64,000 nucleotides of DNA. It comes from Branchiostoma floridae. Lineage: Eukaryota > Chordata > Leptocardii > Amphioxiformes > Branchiostomatidae. Below the pieces are notes generated by a model that made no database searches, was not told the DNA's origin, and worked only from the letters and a program-made list of their open reading frames with translations. Location: contig NC_049983.1 of the NCBI RefSeq assembly GCF_000003815.2, positions 19,806,338 to 19,870,337 of the forward strand, given 5' to 3'. The translations under genes were made by a program, and so were the position numbers. This document shows positions 48,045-57,461 of this stretch, piece after piece (position 1 is the stretch's first letter; every line of letters starts with the position of its first letter).

Positions 48045-51000
48045 CTAGTCCTGCACCAGACTGAGGATGCCTCCCTGATCCTTCACGTCAAGACAGGGAT
48101 AAACCGGTTCGGAAAACTGTTGGGTCTGAGACTTGATGAGGTTGTGGTGCTGATCATAATACGAGATAGAACCACCATCGTAGTCAAGTACGATACCTAC
48201 CTTTGTCAATTGGCCATATGAAGGTTGCTTGGGTTGAACAGTTTGTCCTAATCCTCTATACGTCGCAGCCCCCGACGCGTACTGCTGAGATATAACGTTA
48301 CTAGTAGTAGTAACGTCGGCAAAGCTACAAGTAGCTGCAGCTGGCCTGTGAATATTCGATCCATAGACAGAAGGCATCCTCTGACTCGCTATCGCCCCAG
48401 GCGACATCGCCTTAGCCCGCAACCCAACCTGATACAAATGATCCATAGGCCCATGTGGCGACTGCATAGGAGCGCACCCGTTCATCCAAGTGCAAGAAAT
48501 TTCGTAAACATGCTCTTGGGACAAATAACATGCATACATCATGCATTGTTCCACGATGTCACAGTCATCCGTCCCAGTCCAACTGTCCTCAGGCGAGCCA
48601 CGATAGGCTACACCCAACCCAAAATTAGAGCTACCTTTTACATCTACCTCCCAATAGTGCCGCCCCTTATCAATGGCAACATTACCCAATACACCTGTAA
48701 GTGGTTGGCCTTGGCGTGTTTGGTAGTAGCCTGAGAATGATGATTGGTTGTAGCCGCGGTTGGATCTAAACCCTTGACTAACGCTTTGAGGGCAAGTGAC
48801 AGACATGCCATCATCCGCAACGACCATTGAGGGTTGATACGTATTTCTGTCAAGTTTGAACTGCAGCTGGCCTGAAATGAGATAAAATGGTCAGCATTAG
48901 CAAGCAATTTTCATGTCATCGAATGTGTACAGATAAACGTATTAAACGCCTGCTTCTGTGAAGATAATATTCATATTCAAAATTCAATTGCTAGTATTTC
49001 TCGGGAAGGGAGAGGCAATTTTGTGCCAATCTCTGTGCAAAATGATCAAACAATAATGGTTCATCATGAGTTATTGTCTGACAATCTGACTTAGGTATCA
49101 ATCAGTCAAATAAACAATATGAGATATGAATTTTACGTTTTGAGAGGGTCAATTAAAAAGAGATAGATTTTACGCACTATGAAATAGTCATGTATGGATA
49201 GCTTTGATCAGCAGCTATATGACAGTGAAATTTTTACCCAACCGACCGATTCTGAGGCAATAGTGGTTCATTTTCAGCTGGTATATTTGTATACCCTTTA
49301 CTACACTTTATGATTATTAACAGAAAGAAGCTTAAAAGGTACTACATTAGTGCACAACAGAAAAAAAAATATTATCACCACGTCTTGTTTTGATGTCCAC
49401 TCGTTGGGATGATGCGGTTCCCTTGGCGTTCTTAGCGACAACAACAACTGCATACGAGGTGTTCTCCTCCAACTTCTGAATTGCGAGAGATGTGAAAGTG
49501 GAGGAAACCGTCTGCTGCCACCCTGTGCCCTGGTCTGATTTTCCATACCAAATTTTGTACGTGTCGACAGGCGTCTTTCCCCCTGCAGCCCAGCGGACAG
49601 TGATGTAGTCACGACCAGCCGTGCACTGCTGGGTCAGGATCCTTGGCGGTTCTGGAGCTGAATGGGGAAAGTCCGCTAGCATGCTGAACCAACTTCACAG
49701 TTGTAGTAAATTGTCTATCGGACATGTAAATAGAACATTTTGCAACAATGTTGGTCAATAGGTCAATATAAAATTACAGAACAAACCTTTCATAAAGTCC
49801 AGTGACGACACCCTTTGTTCTAGGTCGGAGACCCCAAGGGTGTTGTGGATAAACTGCTCAGTGGTCTTCAGCTTGCGTTTCTCCAAGAATTTGAAGGTAG
49901 CGATCCTGGCAATACAACAACACAATTCCTCAGACCACTTTCCGTTCATGTTATTGGTATCAACTAACGATGCAAAAAAGTATAAAAAAAATCTACATAA
50001 ATCAATCTTTCATTTTGGCTTCATGGAATGAAAAGTTCTTACATGTCAAATGTCCAAACGTTGTAGGTAATGAATTGGAAACTGGTACAGTTTATCTAAA
50101 TGTAGTTATGTGTAGTCGTACGTTACGTGCTGCATAATCAATGATCTTACCTGTCTTCCACTACCTTAGATGCCTAGAAGATAAAGAGACATAAATATAT
50201 TCATCTTTCGTATTAAAAGTTTTTCATCCATTGTTTTGCATGCAAACACGCATGGTAACTTAAAATGTAATTGGTGAAAAAAAGTCACAAAATACACTTT
50301 AGTACAAGTACATGTAAGTGTAGCAGAACTATCGCTTGTATCAACCCCATTCTTACGTAACTGTGACCATTTCTAATCAATAACATATATCCCACAGTCC
50401 GTCATTTCGCATTGCATTTAATCCTGAATATTCTGAAAATGGACTTAAACCTTATTCAATGATATAATGCTTTGTAGCAGAGTGGCATAAGCAATACCAC
50501 AGTAAAACTTCTTGTACAAAATTAGCGCTCTGGTACCTGTAGAAAAGTGATGGGGTCCTCTTCATTCAGAAGTGCTTCAGCCTCTGTAATGGCAGCTGAG
50601 ATGCCGGTCCCGGTGTCTGTCCACTGGCCGAGCTGCTGGCCTAAAGTTTTCAGCTTCTGATCCTTCTCCATGGCGACCCTCATTTGGAGCTCATTTTTCC
50701 TCTTCATGATAGCAGTTGTCAGGGATTGAGCGAACGCTTCCACTCGCCATTGAATGCCAGCACAATTTTGCTGCATGATGAAAATCAAAGGGTTTAGAAG
50801 TGCATCCTCAAGCTGAAAGTAATATTTTGTTTACACTGCTGGCTTAATATATCTAACGTTTAGAGAAATACAGCAACAGACTTACCCCAGCTTTGGTCAT
50901 CGTCTCCTGGATCTTACCCACGAAACACTCGACTTCAGCGTTTTGCTGAATCAGACCCGCGACTCGTCCGCCAATAGATTCCTACACAAGGCCACAAAGA

Positions 51001-52389
51001 TGAAATTAATGGTGTGATAAAGTGATAAATTCTGTGTTATAACACCTCCCTTGTACCTGTATCATGAATACACTTGTCAGTGACTTAGATAGATATAATT
51101 ACCTTCTTATATTGGAATGTGTCATACCACCACTCATGTAGCTCGATTGCTGTTTATGACTGTAACTATTTCTACTAATCACTCAACGGTCTAATCACCT
51201 TCTTCTGATGGAAAGTGTCCGACACTGCGGCGACCTCGTGGTCCTTGTGTTTTCCAACCAGTTTGCACAGAGAGCAGACAAGACACTCGTCTGTCTTACA
51301 GTACATGTTCACCTGAGGAAAGGTAATCAGGGATGAGAATGATCCTGCTGTCGCTCTGGATGACATTTAGTAAGGAGATGTCAGTATATCATCTGAATTG
51401 ATTAGGTAAATACCGCAGGGGCAAATACAATGCAAACGCTTCGAAGTCACTAACTCTTATAAGACGAAACGAAACATTATCACAACCCATATCTATAGCT
51501 TATTGAGTTATGCTGACCAATGTATGTGGACGTACATATACAAACAGACAAACCATAAACAATATACCAATTGACTCTCGCATATTTCACGGGGGTAGTT
51601 ATGAGTTTCGTCAACCCTACCTTCTCCTGAACGTGGTCTGTACACATCAGCACTTTGGGAGTTGCTGCCGATGCTTCAATCAGTGCGTGTCTGGCGAGCC
51701 CTGCTTTCATGGGATGGTATTTCGATAAGCATGCTTCACAATAGGAGGTGTCACAGACCAGGCAGGTTTTCACGGCATCGGCCGGTGGCTCACCGTCGCA
51801 CATCTCACAGGGAACCGCTTTTGGGACCGCTGTGTTGTTCTTTGCTTTCCGGTAGCGGTCGACGATGTTCTGCAGCGTAGTGTTTTTGCGAAGTCCGTCC
51901 GCTCCAAGTCCGGGAAGTTGGAACTCGTGTCTGCAGCTGGGACACACGTGCTGTTCCTATGAGAACATGTACAAGCATGCAAAGCCGATAACATTGATGG
52001 GTGGATTGACATGACATATTTCATTTGTTTTGTTCAGGTTTATTGACATAATTCAGATACAAATGTATACATAGCTACAAATTATATATAGCAGGATGAG
52101 CGGGTACATCTTGCTTCATATTTTTGAAGTGAAATAATGAGTTGGGTTTTGGCATTCAACGTTACCCATGGTTTTGAATTAGCAAATCGTGTTGTGTTGT
52201 TATGGGAGTTATGTTCTACGTTACCTTAGGTGCCATGCCTTGCCAAGCATGTTGTGAATGGGGCTTCCTGGAGACAAAAACTTGGCCAGCACACCTCTTA
52301 CACAGGCTGTGTGCACAGGGCAGGAGTACCGGCTGTTCATACAGGTCCAGGCACACTGGACAGGTCAGTTCTTCAACCAGGGACTCCAT
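48045..52389 (-). CDS. gene D: MID1-like TRIM with FN3 and SPRY
   Basis: Exons in transcription order: 52389-52225, 51956-51621, 51312-51199, 50981-50886, 50770-50537, 50173-50151, 49905-49787, 49657-49379, 48871-48045; 730 residues. Order: RING, B-box 1 (CEMCD...CLVC...CEAC), B-box 2 ([23 protein letters not shown]), coiled coil, COS-like stretch, FN3 ([18 protein letters not shown]), SPRY ([21 protein letters not shown] ... [16 protein letters not shown]). The layout is that of MID1/MID2, RING E3 ligases that bind microtubules through COS. The SPRY holds an extra low-complexity stretch of roughly 90 residues between TGTDD and [11 protein letters not shown], all in one exon. The 23 bp microexon and all phases match gene B. 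Zinc ligands are intact. A hammerhead-bearing foldback lies in the presumed first intron. Confidence 0.88.
51098..51130 (-). pseudogene. relic of a duplicated B-box 2 exon end
   Basis: On the minus strand it reads roughly DTFQYKK followed by GTAATTAT, matching the end of the B-box 2 exon of gene B (DTFKQKK, GTAATTAT), while the live exon of gene D lies about 70 bases upstream in transcription (51199-51312). The 5' part of this copy is gone. It is an exon-duplication scar. Confidence 0.6.
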
Positions 52390-52939
52390 CTCACATTACT
52401 GATTCCTATCATCCAACATAAGGGAAAGTTTGATTTGCCAAATAATGTATGAGTTCGAACGAACATGAAATATAAGCTCATTACAGGTCTCTAGACTATA
52501 AACCAATGCGTCCAAAGGTTATGAGCTGCCCCTCCCCCTTGCTCAGACACAATTCGCGGTTTATGCATTCGAGCGTTGCACGAGACCATGAGTCCAAAGT
52601 TCGCTGTCTAGCGATGATGTTGTGCATATCGTGCACTATATCCTCCATTAGAGTAGATTATGTTCTACCCACACTCTTTACTCAACTGCTGCTAAGAATA
52701 TCAAATAGATGTTTGCTGTGTGTAACTGAACCGAAGATGCAGCTTGTTTTCTTCCGCCTGCTAAACATCCCTGTAAATGGCGGTTGCTTTCCGCTGCTAG
52801 TATTCTGAAGGCATTTCAAATTGTGATAGCCTGATTCAAAAATGAATATTGATAGAACTTTGATACGTTTGTGAAGATTATACATCCAGGAATATAATGA
52901 AAAGATGAAAGTTGAATCTCTACTTCTGGATAAATCAAA

Positions 52940-52991
52940 TTTACTTCAGACGTTTCAAACGACCTCCGTCGTTCTTCTTCAGTGAAATAAA
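52940..52991 (-). ncRNA. hammerhead ribozyme-like motif, left arm
   Basis: Mirror image of the motif at 53562-53613, on the minus strand: nine-base stem I, CTGAAGA core, stem II AACGAC/GTCGTT, GAAACGTC. Confidence 0.5.
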
Positions 52992-53561
52992 AATAAAAGT
53001 TTACAACACTGAGGAATAAAGAATACTTCTTACGTTCTAAATAAACAAAAAAGGTAACGGCTAAGGTGTTCTAAAGTAAACATGGTAGGTAACTACAGAG
53101 GTGTTCTAAACAGTGTTCTAAATAAACAAAAAGGTAACTGACAAAGGTTCTTAGATACATTCTAGCAAAATAAGAAAGGCTAAAAAGGGATATAATGATA
53201 ACAAGTGTCTATATATCAATAAAACCATCATTTACTTTAAAACATCATTCCAAGCACTGGAAAGGTCAGTTCTCAGCCCCCCCTTTCTCAGCCCCCCCTT
53301 TCTCAGCCCCCCCTTTCGATTGTGAATATCTACGATCGATCGAATGCGCTCGTAATATATATCCCTTTTTAGCCTTTCTTATTTTGCTAGAATGTATCTA
53401 AGAACCTTTGTCAGTTACCTTTTTGTTTATTTAGAACAGCTGTTTAGAACACCTCTGTAGTTACCTACCATGTTTACTTTAGAACACCTTAGCCGTTACC
53501 TTTTTTGTTTATTTAGAACGTAAGAAGTATTCTTTATTCCTCAGAGTTGTAAACTTTTATT

Positions 53562-53613
53562 TTTATTTCACTGAAGAAGAACGACGGAGGTCGTTTGAAA
53601 CGTCTGAAGTAAA
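53562..53613 (+). ncRNA. hammerhead ribozyme-like motif, right arm
   Basis: TTTATTTCA pairs with TGAAGTAAA (nine-base stem I, one G-U). Between them lie CTGAAGA, two bases, stem II AACGAC-GGAG-GTCGTT, then T, GAAA, CGTC. Predicted cleavage is after the C at 53604. Type I order with minimal stem III, as in the 5655-5697 motif, whose stems have different sequence but the same pairing; this covariation supports a selected RNA fold. Confidence 0.55.
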
Positions 53614-53677
53614 TTTGATTTATCCAGAAGTAGAGATTCAACTTTCATCTTTTCATTGATAGAACTATTACGCTTAC

Positions 53678-53750
53678 CTGTTTCATGGATGTAGAAATGC
53701 ACTACCTGTGCTTGATTTAGGACAGCGCAGTTGAAGGTAGTGACCGCTGA
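53678..53750 (-). other. probable 5' non-coding exon of gene D
   Basis: A donor ACAG before GTAAGC at 53678 follows sequence loosely similar to the first exons of A and C. It lies 1.3 kb upstream of the ATG exon. The foldback element begins about 20 bases into the intron. Its 5' limit is unknown. Confidence 0.4.
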
Positions 53751-54299
53751 ACTTTGGCTTACTTACTTATTAACTTATTACCTTACCTGTATACTTCGGT
53801 CGTTAGAATGATATCGTTACCTATAAATATCAAAAGAGTTGAGTTGTATTTCATACATGTAAGGCTTGGGTTATTGCACCTTTCCCGGCCATAGATTTCC
53901 AAATCATATTTTGAAACAAAACATATTTTGAAACTTTTATACTATAAATAAAGGCCTTGAAACATATTCATTTCAGTTAGTTTGACTTCAACAACTACAC
54001 ATCTGAACCAGGGACAGTGAAAAATTCACAAAGAATATGCATTTATTTCTTTATTGGGTGACATTGGCCGCTGTTTCAGCATATCGTGACGCCATGTTGG
54101 ATCGATGAACCCACACAGCCGTTTGTTTATTCTCCTCACCCTGAGATGACGTCGATGTCAACTGTAACCAATCAAATTCAAGCACGAAGTCAATAAACAG
54201 TTAACTTTAAGTGCGATAACAACATGGGTTGTTGTTGTCAAAATGTAAGGGGAAGCTAACAGAAGCAAAATACCAATAACACACACACACAAAAAAAAC

Positions 54300-55399
54300 T
54301 TAATTAATCGAAACTTTTGGATTTCGACATTTCAACATATTTATTGCATGGTACGTACGTCCACAAGATGCGGGTACAGGCTTCTCGGCGGAGTTACCGA
54401 AACAGCTACAAAGTTTTCCAGCACTGTCGAAGAAAAACTCGCCGTCATCATAATAATTCCCATCATGTGTGCAACCTGTCAGACAAGATGGATATGGGAA
54501 ACACGCGTCACTTTGTTCCAACATAACGCGTTCCAGCACAACAAACATGTCTCTTGTTCTGCTATCCACGATGTAACCTTCGTTGTGTTCAACTGACCTA
54601 TACATGTAGCTATCCATTATCAAATTAATGAATGCCAAAGGAAACGTTTGTAGAAGTCTGTCTACCTAGAGATACTGCATTGTTAGAATTTACACGTGTG
54701 GCCATTCCGATTGTTGGTGCGCTACAGCATCCCAAATATGGAACATTGCGTATAAATATGTACAGGTACCATATGTTGTATATTCAAGATTCACAGTGTG
54801 TATTATTATTTTTTTATTGTACATCATGATCACATCGTTTTTTCTTTCGCTGTTGGTATACGTTCACGTTAACTGCCGACAATATGCAAAACAAAAAGTT
54901 TTTAAAAAGTTACTCACAGTCATCTCCGGGTATACCGTGACCTTGAATGCCAGACGCCTCACAAGTATAGGTGCGGCCATAGCATCCTGGCTCAGAAAGT
55001 ACAACCTCTCCTGGCCGATAGTGGTTTCCCAGGTAGAAACACCCTAGTGGCGAAAAATACACACAATAAACTGTTGTACCATCTGTGAGATTATTTTTAT
55101 GCTGACCTCAATACTGACCTGGGCACATTTCTTTTTATCTTTATTTGCCGGTAGGGTCACGCCGTGTGCTCTGCATTCTGTTCATTGTATCACGATCAAA
55201 ATTACCAACAATAAATTCTCGGATGCAAGACAAATACAGTATCTATTGAATAGCAGTATCTATTTTAAGGGGGTCTCTTACCTTGCGCGGTGACCGTTGT
55301 AGACAATTTATTTGCCGGTACTGCCTTGGCAGCGGGGGCAATGCCAGGCGCGCACCAGGCAGCTGCCACCAAGGTCAGGGACAGGAGCAGACGCAGCAT
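54300..55399 (-). CDS. small secreted protein with two VWC-like modules
   Basis: Exons 55399-55282, 55043-54918, 54475-54300 give 139 residues. The first exon is a signal peptide (LRLLLSLTLVAAAWCAPG) and a short linker. The second encodes CFYLGNHYRPGEVVLSEPGC...CEASG and the third CCTHDGNYYDDGEFFFDSAG...CSCFGNS...CGRTY. Each has the CxxxGxxYxxGE opening of von Willebrand factor C modules, though cysteine spacing is not a full VWC match. VWC proteins are extracellular and often bind growth factors or matrix; secretion is well supported, function is not. All introns are phase 1, as usual for extracellular modules. It is unrelated to the neighbouring TRIM cluster. Confidence 0.75.
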
Positions 55400-57461
55400 A
55401 GTGGACAGCAGTTCTTACTACAGACAAGTACCGTGTCGTAGTTCGCTAGGTGTTCAGACTTGTTCGTGCTCATGATGTTATAAGTACGCGTCAACGCGTG
55501 GAATATACTATTATCAAGCCAGGGGGAAATCATAGCAACATTACCAAGTCACAATAAAACACAATAGGCAAAGCAACATCTATGTTTATCAACTGATATA
55601 CATCGGCAGAAATAGGTTTGAAGATCATGAAAACATTATTTTTAATTTTATTAAACTCTAAGTACCTTGTTGTTGATAGTATTCACAACTTCAAAGTGTT
55701 TGCAAGGTTTATAGTTCACATTTCTAAGTAAACGCACCAACTAGCTTTCTGTAAATAGTAGTATCGATAGAAGCAGGTGATGAAAACATAAAATTCCCAC
55801 ACTGAGGAACCTTTGAACTACATACTAAGCATAACACACGGCGACTGCTATCGTTGTTCTTTTGCGGTAAACGTTTCATTCAATTCTTAGGGTAAGGGCA
55901 AGTATATCTTGTCGTCTTGGGAGCAAACACACCGAAGGTTTCAAAAGAGAACTTAATCTCAAGTTTTAAGATGCAGCCGTCGATCTCAACACAAAGACTT
56001 ATGAATTTCAGAGTATCTTACATATATTTCTGGTCAACTAATAAAAATAAGAATGGCAAGCAGCTCATTCTAGTTCCCGCCAATCGGTTTAAATATACAA
56101 CTCACACGAGGAAACTTAAAACCTTGTCTCTCAGCAACCGCGAATCGAAAGGACGCCGGAGGAACCGATCAAATCATTATCTGTATCTGTTCAACATGTT
56201 TTGTTGTGACCTTGTAGCGAAATGTGCAATAAATGTCTTCATTTATACAGTTTTTGTTGGTGTGTGTGTGTTGAAGGAATTGCATGGACACACCCTTACA
56301 TGTTGTATGAACGTTCCCTATAGTATTATTTTCTTTTCAATAGCAGGTTGTTCACCTGATAGGTTCTTTGAAAGTTCCTCAGTGAAACTGTGTTGGCAAA
56401 TGCCCGGCCCAATCCCTTTTAAAACGCCACATGCCTCTTCCCTTGGTTCAAAATGTAACCGGTTCAACCAGTACATTAACATGCAAAAGCGTGCACCCGG
56501 CGTCTGCGAACCTTTGACACCGGTAAGTCACACGGTATGTTTGAGTCTTCAAAACATGGAGTCTGTGTTGTCATGTTTAGTACTTCAAGAAGTCTTGAAA
56601 ATATAGGCCGTTCAGTTCTTTCAGCTGTGACACTTTTCTAAAGCCTTGATAACACTTATAGTTACCTTCGCCAAGAAGGTTAGCTTTTCGGTCTGTGTTC
56701 AAGTTGTCTGTTGTTTAGTTCGCGATTTAACAGTTTTTTTATGTTGGTAAAATGTTCTTTATCTCGTCATGATCTCTCCCAAAGGCACGGTAGTAGCAGT
56801 CATTGATGCAGGCGTTACAGATAAATCACGATATTCAGTCGTGCTCAGTGATTCTAATCAGTCGACATTAGGAGAATCCCTGAGCCTCCTTGTCGATTTT
56901 ACTACCGGTAAAGTAACCCGCGGAAAAAAAAAGAGGTGTGAAAATGCGGGTCTATTAAACAGTAAATAGTAACATTTTCTTCAGTCAGATTTATCCTAAA
57001 CGCAGTCGTAGCAAGTGCTAACATCCAAGCAGATGTTGCAGGGAATCATCAAACTTCTCCACAGCCTTACAGTTGGGCCCTCACGTTACGAACTTTCAAC
57101 CCAACATCTGCTTTAAGATCAAACATTAGGTTCAACCCAAATTTGAACCCGAACGTGCCTAGCTTGGACCAAACCGTTACGTACCATTAGACACACCTTA
57201 CAGGCAGACGTGACGTAATCATGACATTGTGTCTGGTCTGTGAAGGTGAACAATGGTATCAGTTTAAATAAAATATGAGCTAATTGATATACAGGGCTGG
57301 CAATGACATCATATCTTGTACATTATTGATGATCATACTTTTGTATGTTGTATGTATATAGATTCCTCACCTTTGCTAGCCATTAACCCAGATTTTGGGC
57401 AACCCAAGGCCTGCCCTATATATAGCGGGCTTAATCCGTTCATGGTTATTTGGTAGTGTTA
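55400..57461. other. spacer between divergent genes
   Basis: Lies between the start of the VWC-like gene (-) and the start of the NWD1-like gene (+), so it should contain both promoters; no TATA box is clear. An uninterrupted 229-codon stretch at 55917-56606 (+) has no recognisable domain and a composition unlike the real exons here. A hairpin element lies at 57027-57118. Confidence 0.5.
57027..57118. mobile_element. small hairpin element, AAGCAGATGTT family
   Basis: Begins CCAAGCAGATGTTGCAG and ends CCCAACATCTGCTTTAAG, an imperfect inverse. Related to the elements at 9421 and 31068. Confidence 0.5.

Larger units (their letters stand above)
52860..53654. mobile_element. foldback element with hammerhead-like motifs in both arms
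   Basis: Inverted arms at 52896-53193 and 53358-53657, about 300 bp each, match almost base for base (a few substitutions and single-base indels). A tail of about 36 bp (52860-52895) occurs on the left only; read on the minus strand it contains CCTGGATGTATAATCTTCAC, resembling the tail of the 4601-5773 element. A 12 bp direct repeat ATTGATAGAACT flanks it (52848-52859 and 53655-53666). The 164 bp loop holds three copies of a CTCAGCCCCCCCTTT unit (about 53272-53318). Each arm also has two direct copies of a TTCTAAATAAACAAAAA-GGTAAC unit. No protein is encoded. Confidence 0.8.

Noticed and set aside
55917-56606. 229-codon uninterrupted reading frame (+)
   Set aside because: No domain, no signal peptide, poor context for translation, and a composition unlike the real exons nearby. 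Likely chance in an AT-rich spacer.
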